DNA of 64,000 nt from Gymnorhina tibicen (taxonomy: Eukaryota; Chordata; Aves; Passeriformes; Artamidae): positions 1 to 64,000 of the forward strand of contig VXAZ01009310.1 of the NCBI GenBank assembly GCA_013399875.1. Reading direction: 5' to 3'. Of this stretch, positions 13,613-26,190 are shown in pieces. The position numbers were made by a program, and so were the translations under genes. The notes beneath the pieces were generated by a model. That model was not told the DNA's origin. It was given only the letters and a program-made list of their open reading frames with translations, and made no database searches. The number at the start of each line of letters is the position of its first letter. Position 1 is the stretch's first letter.

Positions 13613-13630
13613 TTTTTTTTTTTTTTTTTT
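13613..13630. repeat. 18-base poly-T run
   Basis: Eighteen consecutive T bases. On the minus strand this is a poly-A, as left by a retrocopy, but no source gene is recognised in the adjacent minus-strand frame (13434-13685). Confidence 0.9.
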
Positions 13631-13770
13631 GCTGTTGTGACTGGTTCTGTTTGGAGATTGAGTTATAATGGATCTCCAATGTCATCTTTAGGAGGCTTGT
13701 TGTAAGTTATTTTTGTTGTTTCGATGGATAAAATATGGTCACTGAACAACCACTGTCAGAGGGCAATTTT

Positions 13771-13951
13771 TGGTGTCCAAAGAGACCAGAGGAGCTGTGG
13801 CTGCCCCTGGGTCCCTGGAAGTGTCCAAGGCCAGGTTGGATGGGGCTTGGAGCAACCAGGGATAGTGGAAGGTGTCCCTGCCCATGGCAGGGGGGTAGAA
13901 TGATGTCTGTTTAAGGTCCCTTCCATCCCACATCATTCTAGGATTCTGTGA
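13771..13951 (+). mobile_element. CR1 LINE 3' end, plus strand
   Basis: It begins inside the conserved block (GGTGTCCAAAGAGACCAGAGGAGCTGTGG) and proceeds through GTCCAAGGCCAGGTTGGATG, GGAGCAACCAGGGATAGTGG, CCCATGGCAGGGG and TTCCATCCCACATCATTC to a terminal ATTCTAGGATTCTGTGATT. The 3' octamers are well preserved, so it is a fairly young copy about 180 bp long. The minus-strand frame at 13739-13936 is its translation. Confidence 0.95.
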
Positions 13952-15963
13952 TTTTATTTTGAACCTGTGGTTTTTTTTCGTGGAAGAGCTGAAATTGTGG
14001 ACTGCAGTTTGGGAATAGGCTTGAAAAGGGAGTTTTGGGGGAATATTGATTTTATGAAGCTTTTTTTCTTCATGATTTTCTTCATGAGCCTAAAAGATAC
14101 CAGGGGAAGAAAGGAAGGCTTTGAGATCACTCTGTACCAGGTGATGTCTGAAGATAGCCCATAACTCATTGCAAGAGCCAGTCATGTTAAGAGCATTGAT
14201 TTAGAAGGAGTGTGACTTTTGTATCTGATTCAGTCAAATTTATAAACCGTATTTTAGCTCTTTTAAAACTCCCATCACCTTTCCTCAAGTGATGGCTTCC
14301 CACCCGTTTTTTCCGCTTTGGATTGTACAGTGTACATTTTTAAAATCACTTCTGTGTTCCCTCTTCCCCAGGTGGACACTGTCCCTCTGCCACCAAGTGG
14401 GAAAAATTACTTAAACATATATATTTTTTTTCATCTGAATGCTCCAAATGGTAGCGTGGCTAATTCACCTTCCCATTTCCCAATATGACCACAGTCTTAA
14501 ACTTCTCTCTGGGATCACAATCACACTGCAACCTTACATTTTATGGTTTTGTGAGTTTGGTAGGACGGAGCCCAACAAGCAAACTTCTTCCTTTCTCCAC
14601 ATCCAGGTTCTTGGAAATAAGAAATTTAGTCCTAGGAACAAAGCTTTCTCCTCCTTTGTCTTTCCAGTGTCAGGGAGGTGTAGTTCTGATGAACACTCAT
14701 TATCATTTCCTTGCTTCTAGAAGCTCATCATCTTCCGTGAATTTCCAGGTAGTGCTCAGAGCAATCACCAGCTGAGCCGGGGAGGGGTGAGTTGTTCCTC
14801 ACATATTTGAAAAGCTTTTTAAAATAAGAGTTTCCAGTGTTGATCAGTTTTTCTTTTTTTTCATTGCTCTTGGTAGATTTCCTGCTTGACTTGTGGTTGA
14901 GTTTCATAATCTTCCTCCTGTCACTTAGAGCCGTGCTGCTGTCCAAAGGGTTTGAGCTTGGCATGGATCTCTTTGGATTTGGGAGAATATTGATCATCTT
15001 AACTGGTTCTCTTAATTAAATGCATTCAAGTTGGTTTGTCTAGTTTGTGATGTTCCCTAAAGACAACCCATTATTTCTTACTGCTGACCCTTTCAATTTT
15101 TATCAGGGAACCTTTTCACATCCCTTTTTTAACTTTACTCTCATGGCACTCACCTGTTCCTTCCTAAAACATTGGTTACTAACGACCTTTTGATCCACAT
15201 CTTTCTTTTCTCCTCCTTGTTCCAGTAATATTTCAAAGTTAAATATGCCATGGCAGCTGATGTGGCAGCAAAGAAATGAGTCATCTCTTAGAACACGGAA
15301 TTATTTCTTCCTAGTCTGTAGCAGGAATTTCCTTGAATTAAAAGAAAAGGTCAGAATTCAGAGAACAAGAAGCAATGACAATGGAGTGAATAATCAATCT
15401 TGGTGCACAGCAGAAGTGTGTGTGACTGGGATTTAAAGAGGGGGAAGAAGTTTGAAGAAGTATTATTTTTTTGACAAATAATGCAGTAGAAATAAGTGAC
15501 TAAGAACCAACACCCTGAGCATGCTTTAGCTTTATGTATTGTTCTTTTGTTCACACGCACATTCTGTCCTGGCTTTCAAAAGCCTTTTAGCCTCACTAAC
15601 TTCATCCTCCTTTAATCTAATCTTTGCTTTTCTTGTCTCTCCATGGCAGAGACTTTGCTCTACAGGTATTTTCCAGCTGAGGATCTTTGACTTTTGCAAA
15701 TATTGTAAGAAATAAATACTCGGAGTAAATGGTATGTACAGCATGTGCATATGTGATTTTGAGGAGGAGCCTGGCTGGAGATTACTGAAAACATTAGATG
15801 GACGCAAAAATGTCCATATCAAAACCACGTCATCCCTTTCTGTTCTCTGTTCCAGCAAAAAACCCAACTCCGAATCAAACCAAGCACATTGGAACAGGGA
15901 AGAACAGAAGAAAAAAAAGAATGAAGCCCAGTGGTGTCACTTAGTACAAGAAATGGGAGGTCA
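13952..15963. other. Unique stretch, no recognised gene
   Basis: Several overlapping open frames (13967-14164, 14439-14775, 14728-14997, 15532-15867) have no consistent frame, no splice pattern and no family resemblance. The plus strand at 14820-15060 is T- and C-rich. Nothing else can be supported. Confidence 0.5.
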
Positions 15964-16179
15964 TCATAGAATCACAGAATGTCCTGAGCTGGAAGGGACC
16001 CACAAGGATCATGGATCCAACTCCTGCCCTGCACAGACACCCCAGCAATCCCACCCTGTCCCTGAGAGCTTTGTCCAAACCCCTCTTGAACTCTGTCAGG
16101 CTTAGGACTGTGACCATTCCCTGGAGAGCCTGTTCAGTGCCCCACCGCCCTCCTGGTGAAAACCCTTTTCCTGATGGTG
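15964..16179 (-). mobile_element. CR1 LINE 3' end, minus strand
   Basis: The plus strand starts with the complement of the CR1 tail (CATAGAATCACAGAATG), then CTGAGCTGGAAGGGACCCAC, AGGATCATGGATCCAACTCC and TCCCTGAGAGCTTTGTCC, and ends near CCTGGTGAAAACCCTTTTCC. This is a different CR1 subfamily from the GTGAGGGTGGTGAGG type seen elsewhere in the window. The tail is intact and the 5' side is truncated. Frames at 15734-16105 and 15941-16231 run through it. Confidence 0.92.
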
Positions 16180-17082
16180 TGATGAAGTGTTTACTCAGTA
16201 TTTTAATTACAGGGACTTGGACCAGCAACACTGTGGGGAAGGGCTGAGGGCAAGGAAGAGCTGGGAGTATGAAAATGGGTGACAGTTCCTGCAGTGAAAA
16301 GTTGCTCGGAGCCCTGGAGCTGATCCAGCCCAGCTTCCACCCTCCACCAAAGGCTCGTTCTTGGTAGTTGCTGGAGAACCCTCCTGGTTTATTAAACCGG
16401 CAGTCCTTTGGATGAAATCCTGGAGCTGCTGCTGCAGAAAAAAACCAAATGATGGAGGCTCCTGAAGGTTTTCATTTTGACCCTGAGAGGAGACAAAACA
16501 CGCTGGGAACAGGCACGACATTCAGAGATTTCAGTGTCAGGCTTCTCTGGGTACAGACCTGTTTGCACACACTGGGAATCAGCAAGAAGAGATTGTCAAG
16601 GGCTATCAAGGGCCCAGCCAAAGTCCTAATTTGCTTTGGCACAAGTGCAGACTGACATAAAGACACAGATCAGCCTGTTCTGCCCAGCCTAGGAAAACTC
16701 TGGCTGGGATGTATCAGCTGAAGGAGTGGGTGCCAAGAGTGGGAAATCTGTGTGGAGTAGGAGATGAAAATTACCTTCTTAGGTTTTGTGATGATCCATA
16801 AAAAATGTAGCCAGGAAAGGTACAAAAGTTCAAAGTATCCTGTTAAAAGGTCACAGAAGGAATCTTGAAAATAAATAAGAAAATACATATTTGGGCTTCT
16901 GGAAAAGCACCAGAGTAAGGATCCATTGTTTGCTTGGGTTTAAATGCCTCCATGCCCCATTTGACTCACGTAGCTTCAAATGATGCTGTAGACTTCTGGC
17001 TTTGGCTCTCTTGTAGAGATGAAAATTACTGAAACTGGAAGGTTTTTATAGAATTCACATCTGATGTTACTGCAAAACTGGG
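16180..17082. other. Unique stretch, no recognised gene
   Basis: Overlapping frames at 16207-16521 and 16449-16655 lack any protein signature. Composition is slightly GC-richer near 16290-16440. Nothing else is recognised. Confidence 0.5.
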
Positions 17083-17256
17083 AGCATTGGAACAGGCTGC
17101 CCAGGGCAGTGGTGGAGTCCCCATCCCTGGAGGGATTTTAAAGCCATGTGGATGAGGCACTTGGGGATGTGGGTTAGTGGTGGCCTTGGCAGTGCTGGGT
17201 TAATGGTGGGGATCAGTGATCTTAAAGGGCTTTTCTGCTCACTCTGTGATTTCAGA
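17083..17256 (+). mobile_element. CR1 LINE 3' end, plus strand, older subfamily
   Basis: ATTGGAACAGGCTGCCCAGGGCAGTGGTGGAGTCCCCATCCCTGGAGGG is a well-known CR1 block. It is followed by AAAGCCATGTGGATGAGGCACTTGG and a degraded GATCTTAAAGGGCTTTTC tail ending CTGTGATTTC. It is about 170 bp, truncated on the 5' side, and belongs to a different subfamily from the GTGAGGGTGGTGAGG copies. Confidence 0.92.
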
Positions 17257-19928
17257 CAGTGATTTTGCTACACTGGGACACCAGGAGTGCAGTAGGTAAA
17301 ATAAAATCCTACTGGAACTTTCCCCTGTGCTTGCAATCCTGTATTCAGGTGGTAAGGTCTGAGTGTTAGAAATAAAGAAAGGCTCCCTGGTGCACTATCA
17401 ACCACTTAAGAAAATGATGCTCCTTTGCCAAAAGCCCTTTGGGTCATTTTTGGCAAAGACGTCGCAATCATTTAGATTGTGACTGTACCTTTTTTATTTG
17501 TTATACCTTAATGCCTTCACAGGAAGGCAAAGTCAGGCCTCTTTTGAGTGGCATTTCCAGTAATATTCACATCTCTGCAAGGGATGTCTCTCCTGAGAGC
17601 CCCTCGATGGACACAACGTGCAGCTTAGGGATATTATAAAAACGTATGGAAACAGAATACTTAACTTGTCCATTCTCCCAAGTACAAGTGAGAAACCTTG
17701 GCCTTCGACCATGTCAGGCGTCATGTGTTTTCAGTGGGATGAAGTTTTGATTCTCTTGAGTTGACAGAAGAAGTTTGGCAAAGCTTTCAAGGCTGGGGAG
17801 AAGAGCACTTGCGTTTTGCAGTGACCGTCTCAATGTGTGCCTTCAATAATTTTTTTAGTAATATAGACTGAATCCCTTCTGAGTCCAAGTTCTTCACCAG
17901 AGATACCTGAACTCTATGAAAATGGGCAAAACTTGCACCTTTCTGTTAATAAGAGAACTTCACCAAATGAAGAGAATTTCCTAAAATGATATTCAAGCTT
18001 TAGACAGAGACTCAACATCCTTTTTGAATTAGAAGGAATCTAAAATAAGTCAGTATAAGGGTATTGAAAGGAATCCACTTGTTAGGTTCCAAAGAGCTAC
18101 TCAACACTGTGGGACAGGTTTACCTCCTGAGAGAGTTCTTCAGTGGCACAGAAGAAACGGCCTCTCTACAGGGAAAGACTTGCTGTGGTAACAGACTTTT
18201 AAAAGGTCTTGTGTAAGGTAAGAATTGTACAAAAATTGGCAGCAGTCCAATGAACAAACAAATGTAGGCAAGTCTCTTAAGCAACGAGAAAGAGGAGCAG
18301 ACAAAACCGTTTCAAATAAATGGTCACGGGTTTTATTAACAACATCCTACTGAGGCCTTGACAGAATGGATCCAGTTTGGCAAGGGAGAAACATATCCCT
18401 GTTTGCAATAGACTTCTCTGCATATAGGGTCATAAAATCCATAAAAAGAGGGCAAAATAAAAGGAAAAAGACCCTCCTTGTTCCTCATGTCATTCAAGAA
18501 CTTGTGACAGCTTTGGTTGGCAGGCACCTGTGCCTGTCAGGATTTTGTAGGGAGTGACCCATCATTTTGTCTCTTTAAGGATCCAGCCAGAGGGTTGGAG
18601 AACCTGTAATAAATCTTTCTTCTAAAGCAATAAAATAAATGAGTGAAGGGCTTTTTAAATGCACCTCTAAAATAATGAAGTGAACATTTTAAATCAGGTC
18701 TGGCCCAAATACAAGTTAATTTGGCATATGGATAATCTCCAGCAAACTCTTAGTAGGGCAGAGAATTCCCCTTTCCATCTGCAGTGCTTTTAAAACACCT
18801 TCAGAGCCAATCCTGAAATGGCAACTTGCAACCTGAGGGTTTCACTAATAAATCAAAATAGCAAAACTCAAAGAGGAAAAATTTGAATACCTAATTTCAG
18901 GTAAAATGACAAGGTTAAATGCCTTGCTGGCATTTAGATACTGTGCTGAGTGCATTTGAAATGCAGATATATTGCTGAGAGTTTGAGAAAGCAGTGATCC
19001 TGGGACAAAATTTATAGCCTGTCATGGTAGAAATTATTTAAAGAAAAATGGAGCATCTCCAGAAATCTCAAGAAAATACAGAAAAAAATCAAGGGCTAAC
19101 AAAACGGTAAAAAAATTCAAGATGTGGGATGGGAGGGATTTAAAAGTAAAAATTCGGATTTCATTGAAACACAAATGAAGAATTTCTGAAGACAGTTTGG
19201 GTGGCTTGTAAAACAAAGAAGTTACAAACACAGAGACAGTCCAGGATGTGTGTTATTCCCTGAGAAGCCAAAAAAAAGGCATTATGGTGTGCAGAGCAAG
19301 GAAGACACCAGAGCAGTAGAAATACGAGTGTTCTTCAGAAAAACACTGATCAAATACACCAACAAAAGTGGGGAAAAGAACATGTCAAAAGTTCTGGATA
19401 AGTGGAAAAAGATGCCACCTGGACCTGCTGGCTGCCCTCTTGCCAAGGATGGAGCTGGGCATTTATGGCCACAAGGTCACACTTACACATTCAACTTCTT
19501 GCACACCTGGACCTCCAGGCCCTGTTTTGGAGAGCAGTTCCTCGTCTATAACAGGGATATTTTTCTGTTTAAGTACAAAAAGGGTATGTGCAACTCTAGA
19601 GCCCAGACTGGAAAGGTGGGGTGAACCTCCAGAGCTCCTAAGAACTCTTGAAGAAATCTGGCTATGCCATAAAATGCTTCTGCAGGGCAGAAGAATAATG
19701 ACAAAATGCATCCTAATAATTGCATTTATGCACTTTGATCTGCATAAATAAATATGCTGTGGCTTCCCATTCCCTTCTCCAGAGCCTCTGGCAAAATGTG
19801 ACAACAAAACTCTTCTTTGGCAAGAGGAACTCTTGTTTCTTCGTAACAGACTCCTCTGGGTATCTTGGATTTCAAAATCAGGGAAGATGTTATTGAAAAG
19901 GAAGATCCAAGCAACTCCAAACTCAAGG
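17257..19928. other. Unique A+T-rich stretch
   Basis: No transposon or gene is recognised. The 178-codon minus-strand frame at 19463-19999 overlaps the next feature in another frame; it has no domain resemblance and an unremarkable composition, so it is not called. Adenine-rich segments occur near 18840-19200. Confidence 0.45.
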
Positions 19929-20474
19929 TCATTGTGACTGACAGGCTGCTGGAGAGTCACTGACACTAAAGGATTTGACAGCCTTGCAAACACTTGCATC
20001 TGACGAGAGTTTTCCTTCTAAATTAGAAATTTGCTGGTAGAAATCCAACAGGGTCAGGAGATACTGCATTTCAAAGTTTAGATGCTTCTCGCTTCTCGTC
20101 AGGTTATCTTTGACATCGTGATTTGGTGCAGAATGTCCTCTTTGCTCCAGCTGAATCTCAATCAGGTGTCTCAGCTCCCACTCCATGACATCCACCCCCA
20201 CCTCCACCGGTGTCTGTGGTTCTCTCCTGACCCCACAAACGAGACAACAGGGTGGGAGCAGTCTCCATGAGCTGTTTGCAAATCCAGAAGACCTCATTTG
20301 CAGCCAGCAGCTGAGCATTCTTTCAAAGAAAAAAAAAATCAAAATAGAAAAATAAGGACTTGCAAAGGCACTGCTGAAATGATGGTGATTTTCTGCTTGG
20401 TGCAGGGGCTGAGCTGGAGAGAGTAAATGTGAGGAGTTCTCTCCAGAGCAGTCAGGGGCAGCACTGAACCACAA
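19929..20474 (-). other. Longest open frame in the window, uncertain coding
   Basis: A 181-codon frame on the minus strand. Its first half is low-complexity and looks like translated intron (a run of F residues around residues 47-54). Its last 95 residues look more protein-like: hydrophilic and Leu/Glu-rich with helical spacing (for example EWELRHLIEIQLEQRGH), ending ...AACQSQ at a TGA at 19929. A TTTGTGGGGTCAG acceptor-like site precedes the protein-like part, so a terminal exon at 19929-20226 is conceivable. No family is recognised. A chance frame is the main alternative. Confidence 0.2.
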
Positions 20475-21699
20475 AACGCTGCAATTGCTCCCAAGGCTGG
20501 AAAAGTGAAGGGGTCAGGAACAGCCCCAGCAGAGCTCTACAGCAGCAGGTTCAAGAGGCAAGTTCCGTGTGGGAAATTAGCCGTATTTTTCGGTAGTTTT
20601 GAATCATGAGGAGAAAACAGATTGTTGTGGGGTTTTTTCCCTGTGTCATCCCAAACATGATTTAGCTCATGTGTTTTCTGTTAATTTTCTGTTTTCTGGA
20701 TCATTTTCTGTTCCTCTACTAGACCTCACCTTCAGCAGAGAGTTTGCCAGTGGGAGCTTGCAGAGATGTGAAATAAAAGTGTTGGCTCTGCCCTGAGTAC
20801 ACTGACAGTGATTCCTGGATTTTGACATGTCTCAGTTCCTGCTCTTTCAGTCAAGCAGTGAAATTTGCCTGTACAGAACACGGATATCTGAGCAAAGGTT
20901 TCGTTACGGAAGAATCTTCCCAAAAAAACCCTCTAATGAACGCTTGGCTTGCATTCCTGTCAGTTTTCTTTTCCTAAATTTGGGATTTGTTATGTCAATA
21001 GAAAACATTATGTAAAAACTGCACTAAATAGAGTAAGGTCAAGCATTTACAAATATTTGAGGATTATTGAGGCACTGATGAGTTGTGTGTTGATTACACA
21101 CTTGAAATGATCACATGTGGGATGTCCTAAGAAATCCTCTTAGAGAAAGAAAAAGCATGGGCTCATGCTGGACCTGGAGCAAGAAAGGAGGATGTTTCAA
21201 GAACTGAAAGTGCTGAATGAATAGTTTGACTTATGTTGAATATTTTGCTCTGTTTCAAGCAGGTCAGTCTCAGGAAAAAAACCCACAACATCATTTCTGG
21301 AGGTGTTAATGTGCCTGACATTTTAATAACAGAAGTAGCTGTGGCCCCTTTTCATCTTAGACATTTGAGCTCTTCCCACATCAAGTACTGAAGGGAAAAC
21401 ACCCAGGTTTTCAAAAGCCAACAAGGTCTGTGCTGATTGTAGTGATCCTGGGTGACGTTCTGCCTTCCACAACATGGCAGAGTGCGTGCTCCTTTCAAAG
21501 CTAAATGGAGAGCTGGGATGAGTGCTAAAAATCCAAAGCTGCCTTCCTGGAGAAGTTGACTCTAGAATAACAGAGACCTCTGGATGTTTTCAGCTCGAAG
21601 GATTCGTGCTTGTGCTGTGCTCAGCTCTCTGATAACATCACACCAAGGGGTACAAGCAGGACAGGGACATCCAGTATCTGTTACTCACTGTTCCCATGC
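20475..21699. other. Unique stretch, no recognised gene
   Basis: Nothing beyond small chance frames (20599-20796, 20827-21015) is seen. No transposon similarity was recognised. Confidence 0.45.
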
Positions 21700-22450
21700 C
21701 TCTTTTTTTCCAAACACACATAAGGTTTGGAGGAACTTCAAGTGGTCTCCTAGGCCTGCTGTCATCTCCGAGACAGAAAGAAGAAGGGATGAATCTGCTT
21801 CCAATGTGTTGGACAATACCTCATCTATCAACCCCCTGAAACTCTCCTCTCAATCCCCTCTTTTCTGGACTAAATAAAATCTGGTTTTCCAAAACTTTCT
21901 CTCCAAGTCATGCTCTTAAACCTCTTCTCATTTTCAGTACAGTTCTCTGAACTCTCCCAAGTATGACCAGACTTGTAATTGCAGTGCCCAAATCTGAAGG
22001 CAGAATTCCAGCTGAGGGCATTGCTGTACAGAGAAAAACAGTGACCTTTTACTGATATATTCCAAACTGGAATTCAACATTTTCCATGAGGATCCATGCT
22101 GATTTTATTTTGTCTGTGTTCAGCCCCAGTGTGTGGGGAGAGGACCCTTCTGAAGGCCCTTTTTTTATGCAGGATTCTCCTTGATTAATTCTTAAACCAC
22201 TTTGTATTTTCTTCAACTCAATGATTCCACAAGGATTTCAGAACTTCTGTCAGAGTTACCGAGCTAAAATTCCAGTTCTGTTTTCCAGAGTATCTTGAGG
22301 TTTTTTCCCAGCCCATTAGCTACAAATGCTATCTGATCTCTTGTATCTCCATAGTCAAGTCACCAATGAAAGTATTAAATAAAGCCAGGTGCAGAACAGA
22401 TTCCATAGGACTTCCACATGAAACATCCTCCCATTTACAGATAACCAAAA
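21700..22450 (-). mobile_element. Probable old CR1 LINE fossil, minus strand
   Basis: The plus strand follows the antisense order of an old CR1: 'AACTCTCCCAAGTATGACCAG' then 'AATTGCAGTGCCCAAATCTGAAGGCAGAATTCCAG' (compare the CR1 antisense 'tggacacagtactccag' region), then 'GAGGATCCATGCTGATTTTATTTTG', then 'AGTCACCAATGAAAGTATTAAATAAAGCC' and 'CAGATTCCATAGGACTTCCACATG' (compare 'attgataaagatgttaaacagg' and 'gggaactccact'). It is much diverged. The match is by remembered pattern and block order, not by alignment. Confidence 0.4.
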
Positions 22451-25400
22451 GGATGTCCCTTTCTTCTGCTCCAACTTTTTAGGGAATAATTTTCTGATTT
22501 ATGAGTAAAATATATGCCATATTCCCTAATTTTGGTGGAGAACGTCATACCAGAGCAGTATGAAACTTTTAGGACCTGTTTCCCCTTCTTCCTCTCCATT
22601 TATGTTGGCTAAATTATCAGTCAGAGAGGGAAATTAGGTTACTTTAACAGAATTTTTTCTTGACAGTTCCACAGCGACCATATTTTTATCACCTCTCTAT
22701 GACGTGCTTGTGAAATGATTAATAATTTAATTCCACCATTTCCAGAAACGGAAGCTTAGGGAGTTTGAGAGAGGTATTTCTGATTCTCTTTCTAAAGCAC
22801 AACCTTGCCATTGTCTTGAATCCCTTCCCCTCCCACCAACCAGGAGTTTTTAAGAATAGTTTTCACTGATTCTTTAAGTATCTGTACAAAATGGTATCTT
22901 AAAGGCAGGATGAGAAAAGACTCTGAAATCCCAGTGTGTCTAAACCCAGAGATGAGATAAGCTTTTGGAGATTGGTTTCTATGTAAATCTTATTTCTCAT
23001 GGAGGCAAAATTAGGCTGTTAGTATCAGGAAAAATATAAATCTCAGAAGCAGCTGCAGAAATGACTCAGACCTCTGAAGATACAATGTGTGAGATGTTTC
23101 AGATGAAATTAAACAGCGTAAGAAAGGTATAAATAATAATAAAGCAGTGTGATTCTATCTCAGTTATCTCAAAGCACTTCTGGAAGAATTGAAAGGCAGC
23201 TGGTGAGAAATGTTATTCTTTTCTTGGAGGAAAAAAGTCCTAAAAATGATTAATCACCTCACATGACCTTTTGAAAGTAAGTTTGGTGAACTGGGAAACC
23301 AGACATTTTTCTACACTGAATATCTGATGGTTTTCTTTGACATTATTAATATTGCTGCTGGTTTAACATACACTGTTATAAATAGACAAGAGCCCTGCAC
23401 TCCCCACAGACGCCTTCTGGAGCATGTTACACACCAGAGTTGCACCTCCTTTTTATAATTCATCCTTTGGATTGGAATATAAATGAAGCTCCAATGAAAT
23501 GAAGCCACAAAACTTCATCTTTACCTTATTTCTTCATCCCATCTTCATCCACTGGCCTGTTGAAGGTCAGTGCTGCTCTGTGGGCCGTGGCTGTGGCTCT
23601 GCTTTGTAGTCGTGTTTCACTGAAGTTAGTATTTCCTGTATGATTTCCTTTTTCCTGGCTGATCTCTACAATACACCATTGAAACCCATGGAGGAATAAA
23701 GGCTGGATAAATGAAATTTCTGCCAGAAATCCAGTCCCTATATTGCTCATGTCTCCTACATCCATAGCTGGTGCTGGAAGGGTGCAGGGATGGATTATCA
23801 AAGATTTTTAGCATAATTAAATTATAAATGTTCCCAACTATGAATAACAAAGTTAAATAATACTATGATTGCTCTAATCATATTTTGGAACCTTTTCTAT
23901 TTAAGTCCTGTGCTGTTTGATTTAAAACCCCCTGTTAGATTTGAAAGGTGGTTCACTTAGTCAGTAACACTCTTCATCACTGCGGTCTTCAACCTAAAAT
24001 CGGGAGCACTTGAACTGAAATCAAAGCCTGTTCCAAAACTGAGGGATTGCTTGTTTTCCAGCCTATGCATTTATTTTATATAGAGCTGTCTTATTAAATT
24101 TAATAGTGCAGTAAAACCCCCATTAAAGCATTTAGTGCACAAATGGAGTTAGCACAGGATCCTTTTCAGGAGAGTTATGAATCAACATGTCGAGGAGCCC
24201 AGAAAAATCTAAGACTTCATTTCTTATAGCCCGCAGCCATGTGCTTTCATTCTCTTTATTATAAATAACACTAAAGTGTGTGTGTTTGAGACCCACCAAA
24301 GATGTTTGAAAGGCCTCTGTAGCCCTGAGCAAGGAAAAGATCACACACTCAAGAAGCGAATATTCCGAGAATAACACACTTGGAATATTTTTTGTGCTCT
24401 ATGAACTGTTCCTTCCTAAAAATCCCAACAAAACCAACAAAGGAAAAAAGCCCCAAAACACACAAACCAGAAGGAGAAGGAAAGAAAAAACTTGGTGCTT
24501 AGATCCTAAACACTCTTTCTTTTTTTTTCACAAGTGAGAGATGAAGTGCATAAAAAGCATTTCCTGAAGTGAGTTGTCATTTCTCTTCCTTTTCCACAAA
24601 ACCAGGCAGGCATTGCTGAGAAGGGAATGTTTACAGCTATTTAATCTCCTCCTGTGACAGGAGAAAACTTTGACAAGAACCAATGCTGGAAGATTCATCC
24701 TAGTCCATTTTTAAGTTAGAAAGTTAAGATCTGGCAAAGAATTTTCCTTGGGGTTTAAGGTCCATCCCCCCTCCCTCAATGTCAGATAGTGAAAAATACA
24801 TGTTTGCTGAAAACTTCCACTTTTCTAACCAAAATTTCCCAGCTCTAAAACGGATACTAAACACATGCATTTCAGGTCCATATGACTGACACGGATATAT
24901 TTCAGGTTGAACTGATCAGCTGATTGTTGTTGCAAGGTAGCTGACGTTTCATTAATAATCTTATGCAGATTGTTGCCTCTCAGGAGCTGTTTCCCAGGAT
25001 AACTTTATTGTTCTCCTTTAAAATGTGCTTTAAAATGTGTTCCCGCCTGAAGTGAGGAAGATCCCAGTTTTCTGCCTGCTCCAAACCCAACTCCATTAAT
25101 TTGAACACAAATCATTGAACAATGATTGGAAAAAACCTCCATGGATTGTGACGGATTGCACATGTAAGGATTTCAAGAGGATTTCAAGACTGAACTCTCT
25201 TGCTGAAAATACTGAGATACAGAGAACTGGGCTTACTGTGCAAAAGTGAATGTTCTTGATTGTGTCTTAGCCCTTGCAAAGCCACCTAAAGGTACCTCGT
25301 GGCCATGACTTGTCCCTCCTCACTGGTGCATGCTCCCCACAGCAGCTGCCAAACCTCTGCTCTGCACTGAACTGTGCCCTGGCCACACTCAAATGCAAAC

Positions 25401-25970
25401 TGGGATGGATTCTCCTTATCCACATCCTTAAAGCTTTGAGCGTATTTGTAGACATTAGCAAAGATGCTTTTCCAAAAGTGTTAAAAAACAGATAAGGAAA
25501 AAAAAGGGAAATGGACAATCCCGAGGATTTCAGTTTGTTGGGTTTTTTTTTCCTTTGAAAATCTTGACCTAAATCCCAAAAGTTTTGCAGAAAACACACA
25601 CAAAAAAATATATTTGGTCTGTACTAGTACAAGAGTTCTGGCCCCCCAGTGAAAGAGCTGTCCTGCCCTTGTATGTGGGTGGAATATAAAGTTTTAATAA
25701 ACTCTACCATTCTGAGTCATTCTAATCCTATTATCTCTCAATCCCCTTGCTATTCCCTATACATACACATCTGCAGAGGTTGGGCTGGATTTTTTCTCTA
25801 CTCGAATCACCTCTGCTACCTTCCCACTGGGCAGAGCAATGAACTAAAATCAGGAGCTCTGCCCTCCCTGATGCCACCCGGGACACACATCCCTGTGCTT
25901 TCTGTAGGGGCACCTGGAGGCCACCACACCTCCTGCCCTATATTTTGGGTAAAGAGTGGTGCCTGGAAAA
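22451..25970. other. Unique A+T-rich stretch
   Basis: No transposon or gene is recognised in these 3.5 kb. The minus-strand frames at 23526-23850, 24132-24377 and 25267-25599 show no protein family features. The plus-strand frame at 25649-26104 (151 codons) is partly a translation of the following CR1. Confidence 0.45.
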
Positions 25971-26190
25971 GGTGCAAGAAGAATTCCTTCCCTGTGAGGG
26001 TGGGGAGGCCCTGGCACAGGGTGTCCAGAGAAGCTGTGGCTGCCCCTGGATCCCTGGAAGTGTCCAAGGCCAGGCTGGATGGGGCTTGGAGCCACCTGGG
26101 ATAGTGGGAGGTGTCCCTGCTCACGGCAGAGAAGTGGCACTGGATGATCTTAAAGGTCCTTTCCAAACCAAACCAGTCTGTGGAGATCTG
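25971..26190 (+). mobile_element. CR1 LINE 3' end, plus strand
   Basis: It begins GGTGCAAGAAGAATTCCTTCCC, continues through the GAGGGTGGGGAGGCCCTGG block, GTGTCCAAGGCCAGGCTGG and GGAGCCACCTGGGATAGTGG, and ends GATCTTAAAGGTCCTTTCC followed by a decayed tail. It is about 220 bp and 5'-truncated. Open frames on both strands here (25816-26166, 25850-26140, 25945-26223) are repeat translations. Confidence 0.95.

Larger units (their letters stand above)
10471..13770. other. Unique stretch with one hairpin and a poly-T
   Basis: No gene is recognised. Present are an imperfect long hairpin at 11132-11160, a (GT)7 tract at 13275-13289 and an 18-base T run at 13613-13630. The minus-strand frame at 12328-12669 and the others here lack codon or motif signals and are taken as chance. 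The 18-T run has no recognisable retrocopied gene attached. Confidence 0.5.

Noticed and set aside
19463..19999. 178-codon minus-strand frame
   Set aside because: It overlaps the more protein-like frame at 19929-20474 in another frame and has low-information sequence; no motif or splice pattern supports it.
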